A stretch of 64,000 bases of DNA from Cristatella mucedo. Taxonomy: Eukaryota; Bryozoa; Phylactolaemata; Cristatellidae. Within the stretch, counting starts at the first letter, position 1, and every line of letters starts with the position of its first letter. The notes beneath the pieces were generated by a model. It did not search any database, was not told the origin of the DNA, and worked only from the letters and a program-made list of their open reading frames with translations. Position numbers and translations under genes: made by a program. This document shows positions 34,301 to 49,000 of the stretch, one piece after another. The stretch lies in the NCBI GenBank assembly GCA_009760855.2, contig WPIO01000074.1, forward strand, positions 592,001 through 656,000. Reading direction: 5' to 3'.

Positions 34301-37300
34301 TCAAGACGCCAGGCTACCCTCATTATTAGGGCTCTATCTCGCAGTGGAAGGTCTGTCTGTCTGTATGCCTTGCAATCTTTACAAACGTTTGTTCGTTCGA
34401 AGTCTCGAGGTAAGTAGAAACAGCGTTTATTTTCAAAAAGCCAAATGCGTTGGCCTTTCTCCAGTAAACCCTTAGTAGCCGCTATACTCTAAATGCTGAT
34501 GTTCTGATTCAGTGACATCCCCTCGTGAGTGGAGGTCGCTAAGTCATCGGAAGCATCAGTCGCTTTCCGAGAAGTCCGCGGATGCACCCTACGTTTTCCA
34601 TGGCCCGGATACTCGCAGGGTGCTTTATCTAATCAAGGTGGAGCCGAAGCGTTTCCTTGTTCTCCGTTGTATCTAAACTGATGAGAGATCCTCTGGCTCT
34701 GAAGTGTTCGGCAGAACGATACACCTACTGTCTATAAAATCTTGATATATTGCACATTCGCCACGGGTGGTATTTACATTAACATAAATACAATGAGTCT
34801 TGCAGTTTAAGTCGTCAACCTCAAAGCTCACACTCAAAAACACAGGGATATTGAGCCGATTGGCTATTGTTGCAATACCTCATTGCGCCCATCTTGGTCA
34901 GTGCTGCCTGATTTAGCATTTGACGGGGAGACGGGGAGGTTGTTCCTCGTCCTCCGGTTACACAAGCTGGGATTCAAATGAAGCAGCCTTCTGCCTTGAA
35001 AGTGGCAGGTCGGATTCGCACTTTCTTTGGAACGAGGAATAGACAGTGTATGACGTCTCTTAGCACGAATCTGCCGACGGGTTGAGGCCGCTAACGCGGT
35101 TCGTCTTGATGCTAAACCACCGATGTAGGCATGTCCTCTTGATTTGCAACCCGTGTCGATCAGTGGTTTAGAAACATGACGCCTACCTGCGCTTAATGTT
35201 AAGGCTCAATCTTGCACTGGTGGGTCTGTCTGTCTTTATGTGGCACAAATGTTTAAATTAGTTGTTTTTTTAGTCTCGAGGCTCGTAGAAACAGCGTTAA
35301 TATTCGGAAAGCCTAACACGTTGGCCTTTTTTTACTAAACCCTATGCAACCGTTACATTCCATCGGCTGATGTTCTGATTCAATGACATTCCCTCGTGAT
35401 TGGAGGTTGGTAAGTAATAGGCAGTAACAGACCCACACGGAGAAGTCAGGGGAGAAACCTTACGTCCTCCCAGGGCCCAAATGTTCACAGGGTGCTTAAT
35501 TTAATCATCGGGGAACCTAAGTGTTTCTTTGTTCTCATTGTTCTCAAAACCAATGAAAGATCCTCGGGTACTAAAGTGTTCGGCAGAACGATTCGTAGTG
35601 CGTCTCTAAAATACCGATATATTGCACATTCGCAACAGGTGGTATTTACAGTTAAATAAATACATCGATTCTTCCAGTTTGAATGGTCAACCTCAACGCT
35701 CACACTCAAAAACACAGGGATATTGAGCCGACTGGCTATCGGTGCAATAGCTTATTGCTCACATTTCGCTTAGCTCTGCTTGCCGTAGCATTTGACGGAG
35801 AAACGGAGAGGTTGTTGACTCGTCCTCCGCTTTCAGCAGGTGGGATTCAGCTATAGCAGCGGGCTGCCTTAAAAGTGGGAGGTCGGATTGCCACTTTCCT
35901 TGGAACGAGGTATAGGCGGTGGATGAGTTATCTTAGCACGAGTCCACCAACGGGATTTTTTCCGCTCACGCGGTTATTGTTGATGCTAAACCACCGATAT
36001 CCGAACGGTTTCCGGATTTCCAACTACTGTTGGTCTGCGGTTGGGAATCAAGACGCCAGGCTACGCTCAATATTAAGGCTCTATCTCACAGTGGCAGGTC
36101 TGTCTGTCTGCATGCGGGGCAAACGTTGGAACCGTTTGTTCGTTCGAAGTCTCAAGGCTAGTAGATACAGCGTTAATTTTCGGAAAGCCCAACAAGTTGT
36201 TTTTTCTCTACTGAACCCTACGTAGCCGTTCCATTCTAAGGGCAGATGTTCTGATTCAGTGACATCCCCTCGTGAGTGGAGGTTGCTAAGTATTTGGCAG
36301 CAACATTCCCACATCGAGAAGTCAGGGGATGCACTATACGTCATCTGAGGGCCCGTATGTTCGCTGGGTGCTTTATCTAATCATTGGGGAGCCAAAGTGT
36401 TTTTTGTTTTCATTGGTCTCAAAACTAATGCGAGATCCTAGGGCTGTAAAGTGTTCGGCAGAATGAAATACTAGTGTCTACGAAATCCTGATATATTGCA
36501 CATTCGAAACGGGTTGTATTTGCACATACATGAATACAATGAGTTTTACCGTTTGAATCGTCAACCTCAATGCTCACACTCAAAAACACAGGGATATTGA
36601 GCCGAATGGCTATTGTTGCAATCAGCTTTTTTCTCATATTTTGGTTAGTGCTTCCTGCTGTAGCATTTGACGGGGAGACGGGGAGGTTGTTACTCGTCCT
36701 CTGGTTCCAGCAAGTGAGATTCAGCTGAAGCAGCAGGCTGCCTTGAAAGTGGCGTCTCGGATTCTCACTTACCGTCGAACGAAGATTAGGCTGGTAATGA
36801 CCTCCCTTAGCTTGAATCCACCAACGAGTTGCTTCAGCTCACGCGGTTCGGGTTTATGCTAATGCACCGATAGCCGAACGGTCTCTCAATTTCTAACCAG
36901 TGTCGGTCATCGGTTTGGAAATAAGACGCCAGGCTACGCTGATTATTAAGGCTGCATCTCGCAGTCGTGTGTCTGTCTGCCAACGTGCGGGGAAAGTGTT
37001 CGAACTAGTTGCTTGTTCGTTGTCTTGGGGTTAGTAGAAACATCGTTTATTTACAGAAAGCCCAACGTGTTGGCCTTTCCCTACTAAACTCTAAGTATCC
37101 GTTACATTCTAAGAGCTGATGTTTTGATTCAGTGACATCCTCTCGTGAGTGGAGGTTGCTAAATAATTGTTACCAAAGTCCCACACCGAGAAGGCAGGGG
37201 ATGCATACCAGTTATCCAATGCCTGGAAGCTCGCTGGGTGCTACATCTAATCAACGTGGAACTGAAGCATTTCTATGATCTCCGTTGTCTCCGAGCCAAG

Positions 37301-40300
37301 AAGAGATCCTCGGGTGCTAAAGTTTTTGGCAGAAGGATACTCGTACTGTCTATAAAATCCTGATATATTGCACATTCGCCACGGGTGGTATTTACACTTA
37401 CACAAATACGATAAGTCTTCCAGTTTGAATTGTCAACCTCAACGCTCACACTCAAAAACACAGGGATATTGAGCCGACTGGCTACTGTTGCAATCAGCTC
37501 TTTTGCTCACATTTCGCTTAGCTCTTGTTTGCCGTAGCATTTGATGGGAGACGGGGAGGTTGTTCCTCGTCCTCCGGTTCCAGCAGGTGAGAGTCAGCTA
37601 AAGCAGCCTGCTGCCATGAATGTGGCACTGCGGATTCTCACTTCCCTTGGAACGAGGTATAGGCTTTGGATGGGTTATCTTAGGACGAGTCCGTCAGCGG
37701 GAATCTGCCGCTCACGTGGTTTTATTGATGCTAAAGCACCGATACCCGAACGGTGTCTAGATTGCCAACCACTCTCGGTCTGCCGTTGGGAATCAAGACG
37801 CCAGGCTACCCTCAATATTAGGGCTCTATCTCGCAGTGGAAGGTCTGTCTGTCTGTATGCGTGGCAAACTTTACAAACGTTTGTTCGTTCGAAGTCTCGA
37901 GGTAAGTAGAAACAGCGTTTATTTTCGAAAAGCCAAACGCATTGGTCTTTCTCCAGTAAACCCTTAGTAGCCGCTATACTCTAAATGCTGATGTTCTGAT
38001 TCAGTGACATCCCCTCGTGAGTGGAGGTCGCTAAGTCATCGGAAGCATCAGTCCCTTTCCGAGAAGTCCGCGGATGCACCCTACGTTTTCCATGGCCCGG
38101 ATGCTCGCAGGGTGCTTTATCTAATCAACGTAGAGCCGAAGCATTTCCTTGTTCTCCTTTGTATCTAAACCAATGAGAGATCCTCTGGCTCTAAAGTTTT
38201 CGGCAGAATGATACACCTACTGTCTATAAAATCTTGATATATTGCACATTCGCCACGGGTGGTATTTACATTAACATAAATACAATGAGTCTTGCAGTTT
38301 AAGTCGTCAACCTCAACGCTCACACTCAAAAACACAGGGATATTGAGCCGACTGGCTATTGTTGCAATAGCTCATTGCGCCCATCTTGGTCAGTGCTGCC
38401 TGATTTAGCATTTGACGGGGAGACGGGGAGGTAGTTCCTTGTCCTCCGGTTACACCAGGTGGGATTCAGCTGAAGCAGCCTGCTGCCTTGAAAGTGGCAG
38501 GTCGGATTCGCACTTCCTTTGGATCGAGGAATAGACTGTGTATGACGTCTCTTAGCACGAATCTGCCGACGGGTTAAGGCCGCTAACGCGGTTCGTGTCG
38601 ACACTAAAACACCGTTGTAGGCATGTCCTCTTGATTTGCAACCCCTGTCAATCAGTGGTTTAGAAACATGATGCCTACCTGCCCTTAATGTTAAGGCTCA
38701 ATCTCGCGCTGGTGGGCCTGTCTGTCTGTATGTGGCACAAATGTTTAAATTAGTTGTTTTTTGTGGTCTCGAGGCTCGTAAAAACAGCGTCAATTTTCGG
38801 AAAGCCTAACACGTTGGCCTTTTTCTACGAAACCCTAAGCAGCCGTTACATTCTATCGGCTGATGTTCTGATTTAGTGACATTCCCTCGTGATTGGAGGT
38901 TGGTAAGTAATTGGCAGCAACAGTCCCACACGGAGAAGTCAGGGGAGAAACCTTATGTCCTCCTAGGGCCCAAATGTTCACTGGGTGCTACATTAAATCA
39001 TCGGGGAACCGAAGTGTTTCTTTGTTCTCATTGTTCTCAAAACCAATGAAAGATCCTCGGGTTCTAAAGTGTTCGGCAGAATGAAACGTAGTGCGTCTTT
39101 AAAATCCCGATATATTGCACATGCGCAACGGGTGGTATTCACAGTTTAATGAATACGATGATTCTTCCAGTTTGAATGGTCAACCTCAACGCTCACACTC
39201 AAAAACACAGGGATATTAAGCCGACTGGCTCTCGGTGCAATAGCTTAGTGCTCACATTTCGCTTAGCTCTGCTTGGCGTAGCATTTGACGGAGAAACGGG
39301 GAGGTTGTTGACTCGTCCTCCGCTTTCAGCAGATGAGATTCAGCTAAAGCAGCCTGCTGCCTTGAAATTGGGAGGTCGGATTGCCACTTTCCTTGGAACG
39401 AGGTATAGGCGGTGGATGAGTTATCTTAGCACGAGTCAACCAACGGGATTTTTTCCGCTCACCCGGTTATTGTTGATGCTAAACCACCAATATCCGGAAG
39501 GTTTCTGGACTTCCAACTACTGTTGGTCTGCGGTTTAGAATCAAGACGCCAGGCTGCGCACAATATTAAGGCTCTATCTCACAGTTGCAGGTCTGTCTGT
39601 CTGCATGCGGGGCAAAAGTTGGAACCGTTTGTTCGTTCGAAGTCTCATGGCTAGTAGAAACAGCGTTAATTTTGGAAAGCCTATTACGTTGTCCTTTTTC
39701 TCATGAACCCTACGTAGCCGTTTCATTCTATGGGCAGAAGTTCTGATTCAGTGACATCCCCTCGTGAATGAAGGTTGGTAAGTAATTGGCAGCAACATTC
39801 CCACACCGAGAAGTCAGGGGATGCACTCTACGTCCTGCGAGGGCCGGATGTTCGCTGGGTGCTTCATCTAATCATCGGGGAGCCGAAGTGTTTTTTCTTC
39901 TCACTGGTCTCAAAACTAATGCGAGATCCTAGGGCTCTAAAGTGTTCGGCAGAATGAAATACTAGTGTCTAAAAATTCCTGATATATTGCACATTCGAAA
40001 CGGGTTGTATTTACACATACATGAATACAATGAGTTTTACCGTTTGAATCGTCAACCTCAATGCTCACACTCAAAAACACAGGGATATTGAGCCGAATGG
40101 CTATTGTTGCAATAGCTTATTGCTCACATTTTGCTTAGCTCTGCTTGCCGTAGGATTTGACGGAGAAACGGGGAAGTTGTTGACTCGTCCTCCGCTTTCA
40201 GCAGGTGGGATTCAGCTAAAGCAGCCTGCTGCCTTAAAAGTGGGAGGTCGGATTGGCACTTTCCTTGGAACGAGGTATAGGCGGTGGATGAGTTATCTTA

Positions 40301-42650
40301 GCACGAGTACACCAACGGGATTTTTTCCGCTCACGCGGTTATTGTTGATGCTAATGCACCGATATCCGAACGGTTTCCGGATTTCCAACTACTGTTGGTC
40401 TGCGGTTGGGAATCAAGACGCCAGGCTACGCTCAATATTAAGGCTCTATCTCACAGTGGCAGGTCTGTCTGTCTGCATGCGGGGCAAACGTTGGACCCGT
40501 TAGTTTGTTTAAAGTCCCAAGGCTAGTAGAAACAGCGTAAATTTTTGGAAAGCCTATTACGTTGTCCTTTTTCTCCTGAACCCTACGTAGCCGCTCCATT
40601 CTATGGGATGTTCTGATTCAGTGACATCCCCTCGTGAATTGAGGTTGGTGGGTATTTTGCAGCAACAGTGAGGGCCCGTATGTTCGCTGAGAGTTTTATC
40701 TAATCATTGGGGAGCCAATGTGTTTTATGTTCGCATTGGTCTCAAAACCAATGCGAGATCCTAGGGCTGTAAAGTGTTCGGCAAAATGAAATACTAGTGT
40801 CTACATAATCCTGATATATTGCACATTCGAAACGGGTTGTATTTACACATACATGAATACAATGAGTTTTACCGTTTGAATCGTCAACCTCAATGCTCAA
40901 ACTCAAAAACACAGGGATATTGAGCCGAATGGCTATTGTTGCAATCAGCTTTTTTTCTCACATTTTGCTTAATGCTGCCTGTTGTAGCATTTGACGGGGA
41001 GACAGCGAGGTTGTTACTCGTACTCTGGCTTCAGCAAGTGAGATTCAGCTGAAGCAGCAGGCTGCCTTGAAAGTGGCACCTCGGATTCTCACTTACCTTC
41101 GAACGAAGATTAGGCTGTTAATGACCTCCCTTAGCTTGAATCCACCAACGAGTTGCTTCAGCTCACGCGGTTCGGGTTTATGCTAATGCAGCGATATCCG
41201 AACGGTCTCTATATTTCTAACCAGTGTCGGTCATCGGTTTGGAAATAAGACGCCAGGCTACGCTGATTATTAAGGCTGTATCTCGCAGTCATTGGGTCTG
41301 TCTGCCAACGTGCGGGGAAAGTGTTCGAACTAGTTGCTTGTTCGTTGTCTCGAGGTTAGTAGAAACATCGTTTATTTTCGGAAAGCCCAACGCGTTGGCC
41401 TTTCCCTACTAAACCCCAAGTAGCCGTTACATTCTAAGAGCTGATGTTTTGATTCAGTGACATCCTCTCGTGAGTGGAGGTTGCTAAATAATTGTTACCA
41501 AAGTCCCACACCGAGAAGGCAGGGGATGCATACCAGTTATCCAATGCCTGGAAGCTCGCTGGGTGCTTCATCTAATCAACGTGGGACCGAAGCGTTTCTT
41601 TGTTCTCCGTTGTCTCCGAACCAAGGAGAGATCCTCGGGTGGTAAAGTGTTTGGCAGAAGGATACACCTACTGTCTATAAAATCCTGATATATTGCACAT
41701 TCGCCATGGGTGGTATTTACACTTACATGAATACGACAAGTCTTCCAGTTTGAATTGTCAACCTCAACGCTCACACTCAGAAACACAGGGATGTTGAGCC
41801 GACTGGCTATTGTTGCAATAGATCATTGTGCCCATCTTGGTCAGTGCTGCCTGATTTAGCATTTGACGGGGAGACGGGGTGGTTGTTCCTCGTCCTCCGG
41901 TTACACCAGGTGGGATTCAGCTGAAGCAGCCTGCTGCCTTGAAAGTGGCAGGTCGGATTCGCATTTCCTTAAGAACGAGGAATAGACTGTGTATGACCTC
42001 TCTTAGCACGAATCTGCCGACGGGTTGAGGCCGCTAACGCGGTTCGTGTTGATGCTAAAACACCGATTTAGGCATGTCCTCTTGATTTGCATCCCCTGTC
42101 GATCAGTGGTTTAGAAACATGACGCCTACCTGCCCTTAATGGTAAGGCTCAATCTTGCGCTGGTGGACCTGTCTGTCTGTATGTGGCACAAATGTTTAAA
42201 TTAGTTGTTTTGTGGTCTCGAGGCTCGTAGAAACAGCGTTAATTTTCGGAAAGCCTAACACGTTGGCCTTTTTCTACGAAACCCTAAGCAGCCGTTATAT
42301 TCTATCGGATGACGTTCTGATTCAGTGACATTCCCTCGTGATTGGAGATTGGTAAGTAATTGGCAGGAACAGTCCCACACGGAGAAGTCATGGGAGACAC
42401 CTTACGTCCTCCTAGGGCCCAAATGTTCACAGGGTGCTTCATTTAATCATCGGGGAACCGAAGTGTTTCTTTGTTCTCATCGTTCTCAAAACCAGTGAAA
42501 GATCCTCGGATTCTAAAGTGTTCGGCAGAATGATACATAGTGCGTCTATAAAATCCCGATATACTGCACATTCCTAACGGGTTGTATTTACAGTTAAATA
42601 AATACAATGATTCTTCCAGTTTGAATGGTCAACCTCGAAGCTCACACTCA
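31340..42650. repeat. Four-monomer higher-order repeat zone, about 3.49 kb period
   Basis: Monomers four positions apart are much more alike than neighbours. Box pairs 32,211/35,703, 33,083/36,577, 33,956/37,449, 34,831/38,323 and 35,703/39,196 are all 3,492-3,494 bp apart. Diagnostic variants travel with them: GTGGGAGGTCGGATTGCCAC (about 32,384, 35,876, 39,368), CATGAATGTGGCACTGCGG (34,122, 37,616) and TTACCGTTTGAATCGTC (33,052, 36,546, 40,037). The phase breaks near 40.07-40.9 kb, where an extra monomer of the GTTTGAATCG type is present. Confidence 0.8.
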
Positions 42651-45600
42651 AAAACACGGGAATATTTAGCCGACTGGCTATCGGTGCAATAGCACATTTC
42701 GCTTAGCTCTGCTTGCCGTAGCATTTGACGGAGAGACGGGAAGGTTGTGGACTCGTTCTCCGCTTTAACCAGGTGAGATTCAGCAAAAGCAGCCTGCTGC
42801 CTTGAAAGTGGCAGGTCGGATTCGCACTTCCTTTGGAACGAGGAATAGACTCTGTGTGACCTCTCTTAGCAAGAACCTGCCGACGGGTTGAGGCCGCTTA
42901 CGCAGTTCGTGGTGATACTAAAACACCGATGTAGGCATGTCCTATTGATTTGCAACCACTGTCGATCTGTGGTATGGAATCAAGACGCTTGACTCAGCCG
43001 AATTTTAAGACTATAACACAGTAGTAGGTCTGTTTCTCTCTATGCGGGAATTGTGTTCGAACTAGTTGTTTGTTCGTAGTCTTGAGGTTAGTAGAAACAT
43101 CGTTTATTTTTGGAAAGCCCAACGCGTTAGCCTTACTCTACTAAACCTCAAGTTGCTGTTACATTCTAAGAACTGATGTTTCGATTCAGTGACATCCTCT
43201 CGTGAGTGGAGGTAACTAAGTAATTGGTACCAAAGTCCCACACCGAGAAGGCACGGGATGCAAACTAGGTTATCCAATGCCTGGAATCTGGCTGGGTTCA
43301 TTATCTAATTAACGTGGGACCGAAGCGTTTCTTTGTTCTCCTTTGTCTCCGAACCAATGAGAGTTTCTCTGACTCTAAAATGTTCGGCAAAATGATACAC
43401 CTACTGTTTATGAAATCCCGATATATTGCACATTCGCCATGGGTTTCATTTCCACATACATGAATCCAGTGAGTCTTCCAGTTTGAATTGTCACCCTCAA
43501 CGCTCACACTCAAAAACACAGGGATATTGAGCCGACTGGCTATTGTTGCAATAGCTTATTGCTCACATTTCGCTTAGTTCTGCTTGCCGTAGCATTTGAC
43601 GGATAGACGGGGAGGTTGTTTCTCGTCCTCCGTTTCCAGCAGGTGAGATTTAGTTAAAGAAAGCAGCCTCTGCCTGGAAAGTGGAGGTCGGATTGCCACT
43701 TTCCGTGGAACGAGGTATAGGCGGTGGATGAGTTATCTTAGCACTAGTCTACCAACGGGATTTAGCCGCTCACGTGTGTATCGTTGATGCTAAAGCACTG
43801 ATATCCGAACGGTGTCCAGATTTCCAACTACTGTTGGTCTGCGGTTGGGAATGAAGACGCCAGGCCACGCTCAATATTAAGGCTCTATCTCACAGTGGAA
43901 GGTCTGTCTGTCTGCATGCGGGGTAAACGTTGGAACCGTTTGTTCGTTAGAAGTCTCAAGGCTAGCAGAAACAGCGTTAGTTTTCGAAACGCCTAATCCG
44001 TTGTCTTTTTTCTACTGAACCCTACGTAGCCGTTCCATTGTATGGGCTGATGTTCTGATTTTGTGACATCCCCTCGTGAGTGGAGGTTGGTAAGTAATTG
44101 GCAGCAACAGTCCCACCCCGAGAAGTCAGGCGAAGCATCTTACGTCCTCCTAGGGCCCAGATGTTCGCAGGGTGCTTCATTTAATCATCGGGGAACCGAA
44201 GTGTTTCTGTGTTCTCATTGGTCTCAACACCAATGAGAGATCCTCGGGCTCTAAACTGTTCGGCAGAATGATACACAGTCTGTGTATAAAATCCTGATAT
44301 ATTGAACATTCGCAACACGTGGTATTTATACTTACATGAATACAATAGGTCTTCCAGTTTAAATGGTCAACCTCAACGCCCACACTCAAAAACACAGGGA
44401 TATCGAGCCGAATGGCTATTGTTGCAATAGCTTATTGCTCACATTTCGCTTAGCTCTGCTTGCCGTCGCATTTGACGGAGAAACGGCGAGGTTGTTGACT
44501 CGTCCTCCGCTTTCAGGAGGTGAGATTAGCTAAAGCAGCCTGCTGCCTTGAAAGTGGCAGCTCGGATTCGCACTTCCTTAGGAACGAGGAATAGACTGTT
44601 GATGACCTCCCTTAGCACGAATCTGCCGACGGGTTGAGGTCGCTAACGCGGTTCGTGTTGATGCTAAAACACCGATTTAGGCGTGTCCTCTTGATTTCCA
44701 ACCCCTGTTGATCTGTGGTTTAGAATCAAGACGCCTGACTCTTCTGAATTTTTAGACTCTATAACAGAGTAGTAGGTCTGTCTGTATGTATGCAGGAAAA
44801 GTGTTCGAACTAGTTGTGTGTTCGTAGTCGTGAGGTCAGTAGAAACATCGTTAATTTTTGGAAAGCCCAATGCGTTAGCCTTTCTCTACCAAACCGCAAG
44901 TAGCTGTTACATTCTAAGAGCTGATGTTTTGATTCAGTGACATCCTCTCGTGAGTGGAGGTTGCTAAGTAATTGGTACCAAAGTCCCGCACCGAGAAGGC
45001 AGGGGATGCATACTACGTTATCTATTGCCCGGAAGCTCGCTTGGTGCTTCATCTAATCAACGTGCGACCGAAGCCTTTTTTTTGTTCTCCTTTGCCTCCG
45101 AACCAATGAGAGTTCCTTTGGCTTTAAAGTGTTCATCAGAATGATACACATACTGCCTATAAAATCCCGATATATTGCACATTCGCCACGGGTTTTATTT
45201 CCACTTACATGATTGCAATGAGTCTTCCAGTTTGAATAGTCAACCTCAACGCTCACACTCAAAAACACAGGGATATTGAGCCGAATGGCTATTGGAGCAA
45301 TCAGCTTTTTCGCTCAAGTTTCGCTCAGCTCTGCTTCCTGGAGCATTTAACGGAGAGACGGGGAGCTTGTTCCTCGTCCTCTGGATCCTGCAGGTGAGAT
45401 TCAGTTTAAGCAGCCTCTGCCTGGAACGTGGGAGGTCGGATTGCCACTTTCCTTGGAACGAGGTATAGGTGGTGGATGAGTTATCTTAGCACGAGTCCAC
45501 CAACGGGATTTTGCCGCTCACGCGGTTTTTGTTGATGCTAAACCACCGATATCCGAACGATTTCCAGATTTCCATCTACGCTTGGCCTGCGGTTGGGAAT

Positions 45601-45984
45601 CAATGCGCCAGGCTACGCTCAATATTAAGGCTCTATCTCACAGTGGAAGGTTTGGCTGTCTGCATACAAGGCCAACGTTGAAACTGTTTATTCGTTCGAA
45701 GTCTCAAGGCTAGTAGAAACAGCGTTAATTTTCATAAAGCCTAAAACGTTGTCCTTCTTCTACTGAAACCTATGTAGCCGTTCCATTCTATGGGCAGATG
45801 TTCTGATTCAGAGACATCCCCTCGTGAGTGGAGGTTGGTAAGTAATTGGCAGCAACAGTCTTACACCGAGAAGTCAGGGGATGCACTATACGTCCGAGGG
45901 CCCGCATGTTCGCTGGGTGCTTCTTCTAATAAGCGGGGAGCCGAAGTGTTTTTTCGTTCTCATTGGTCTCAAAACCAATGCGAG

Positions 45985-46025
45985 ATCCTAAGGCTAGACT
46001 TTAGAGGCTAGACTTTAGAGTCCTA
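45985..46025. repeat. Short tandem duplication inside one monomer
   Basis: GGCTAGACTTTAGA is duplicated here, making this monomer about 906 bp instead of 873. Confidence 0.8.
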
Positions 46026-49000
46026 GGGCTCTAAAGTGTTCGGCAGAATGAAATACTAATGTCTACAAAATCCTGATATATTGCACATTCGAAACGGGTG
46101 GTATTTACACATACATGAATACATTGAGTTTTACCGTTTGAATCGTCAACCTCAATGCTCACACTAAAAAAGACAGTGATATTGGGCCGACTGGCGATCG
46201 TTGCAATGGCTTATTGCTCACATTTTTCTTAGTGCTACCTGCTGTAGCATTTGACGGGGAGCCGGGAGGTTGTTCCTCGTCTTCCGATGCCAGTAGGTGA
46301 GATTCAGCTGAAGCAGCAGGCTGCATTGAAAGTGGCATTTCAGATTCGCACTTCCCTTCGAACGAAGATTAGGCTGTTGATGACCTCCCTTAGCTTGAAT
46401 CCACCAACGAGTTGCTTCAGCTCACGCGGTTCGGGTTGATGCTAATGCAGAGATATCCGAACGGTCTCTCTATTTCTAACCAGTGTCGGTCTGTGGTTGG
46501 GAAACAAGACGCCAGGCTACGCTGATTATTAAGGATATATCTCGCAGTCGTGGATCTGCCTGCCTATGTGCGGGAAAATTGTTCGAACTATTTGCTTGTT
46601 CGTTGTCTTGAGGATAGTAGAAACGTCTTTTATTTTCGTTAAGCCTAACGCGTTGGCCTCTTTCTACTTTACCCCAAGTAGCCGTTAAATTCTAAGAGCT
46701 GATGTTTTGATTCAGTGATATCCTCTCATGGGTGGAGGTTTCTAAGTAATTGGTAATAAGGTCCCGCACCGAGAAGGCGGGGATTGTAAACTAGGCTATC
46801 TAATGCCTGGAAGCTTGCTGGGTGCTTCATCTAATCAAGTGGGACCAAAGTGTTTCTTTGTTCTCCTTTGTCTTCGAACCAATGAGAGTTCCTCGGGCTC
46901 TAAAGTGTTCGGCAGAATGATACACCTACTGTCTATAAAATCCCGATATATTGCACATTCGCCACGGGTTTTATTTCCACTTACATGAATACAATGAGTC
47001 TTCCAGATTTAATGGTCAACCACAACGCTCACACTCAAAAACACAGGGATATTGAGCCGATTACCTATTGTAGCAATCAGCTTTTTCGCTCAAGTTTCGC
47101 TCAGCTCTGCTTGCTGTAGCATTTGACGGAGAGATGGGGAGGTTGTTCCTTGTCCTCCGGTTCCAGCAGGTGAGAGTCAGCTAAAGCAGCCCTCTGCCAT
47201 GAATGTGGCACCGCGGATTCTCACTTCCCTTGGAACGAGGTATAGGCAGTGGAAGAGTTATATTAGCACGAGTCCACCAGCGGCATGCTGCCGCTCATGC
47301 GGTTTTTGTTGATGCTAAAGCACCGATACCCGAACCATGTCTACATTTCCAACCACTGTCGGTCTGCGGTTGGGAATTAAGGCCCCAGGCTACCCTCAAT
47401 ATTAGGGCTCTATCTCGCAGTGGAATGTCTGTCTGTCTATAAGCGTGGCGAACGTTGGAACCGTTGGTTCGTTCGAAGTGTCGAGGTAAGTAGAAACAGC
47501 GTTTATTTTCGAAAATCCAAACGCGTTGGCCTTTCTCCAGTAAACCCTTAGTAGCCGCTATACTCTAAATGCTGATGTTCTGATTCAGTGACATGCCCTC
47601 GTGAGTGGAGGTCGCAAAGTCATCGGAAGCATCAGTCCCTTTCCGAGAAGTCCGCGGATGCACCCTACGTTTTCCATGGCCCGGATGCTCGCAGGGTGCT
47701 TTATCTAATCAACGTAGAGCCGAAGCATTTCCTTGTTCTCCTTTGTATCTAAACCAATGAGAGATCCTCTGGCTCTAAAGTTTTCGGCAGAATGATACAC
47801 CTACTGTCTATAAAATCTTGATATATTGCACATTCGCCACGGGTGGTATTTACATTAACATAAATACAATGAGTCTTGCAGTTTAAGTCGTCAACCTCAA
47901 CGCTCACACTCAAAAACACAGGGATATTGAGCCGATTGGCTATTGTTGCAATAGCTTATTGCGCCCATTTTGCTCAGTGCTGCCTGATGTAGCATTTGAC
48001 GGGGAAACGGGGAGGTTGTTCCTCGTCCTCCGGTTCCACCAGGTGAGATTCAGCTGGAGCAGCCTGCTGCCTTGAAAGTGGCAGCTCGGATTCGCACTTC
48101 CTTTGGAACGAGGAATAGACTGTTGATGACCTCTCTTAGCACGAATCTGCCGACGGGTTGAGGCCGCTGACGCGGTTCGTGTTGATGCTAAAACACGAAT
48201 GTAGGTATGTCCGCTTGATTTGCAACCCCAGTCGATCAGTGGTTTAGAATCAGGACGCCTGACTCCGCTGAATGTTAAAGGTATATCTTGCGTTGGTGGG
48301 CCTGTCTGTTTGTATGTGGCACAAATGTTTTAACTAGTTGTTTTTGTGGTCTCGAGGCTCGCAGAAACAGCGTCAATTTTCGGAAATACTAACACGCTTG
48401 CCTTTTTCTACTGAACCCTAAGCAGCCGTTACATTCCATCGGCTGTGTTCTGATTTAGTGACATTCCCGCTTGATTGGAGGTTGGTAAGAAATTGGCAGC
48501 AGCAGTCCTACACCGAGAAGTCAGGGAAGGCATCTTACGTCCTCCTAGCGCCCTGATGTTCGCAGGGTGCTTTATTTAATCATCGGGGAACCGAAGTGTT
48601 TCTGTGTTCTTATTGGTCTCAACACCAATGAGAGGTCCTCGGGCTATTAACTGTTCAGCAGAATGATACATAGTCTGTCTATAAAATCCTGACATATTGC
48701 ACATTCGCAACACGTGGTAGTTACACTTACATGAATACGAGGAGTCTTGCAGTGTGAATTGTCAACCTCAACGCTCACACTCAAAAAACACAGGGATCTT
48801 GAGCCGACTGGCTATTGTTGCAATAGCTTATTGCTCACATTTCGCTTAGCTCTGCTTGCCGTAGCATTTGACGGAGAGACATGGAGGTTTTTGTCTCTTC
48901 CTCCGCTTTCAGCAGGTGAGATTCAGCTAAAGCAGCATGCCTTGAAAGTGGCAGCTCGGATTCGCACTTCCTTTGGAACGAGGAATAGACTGTTGATGGC

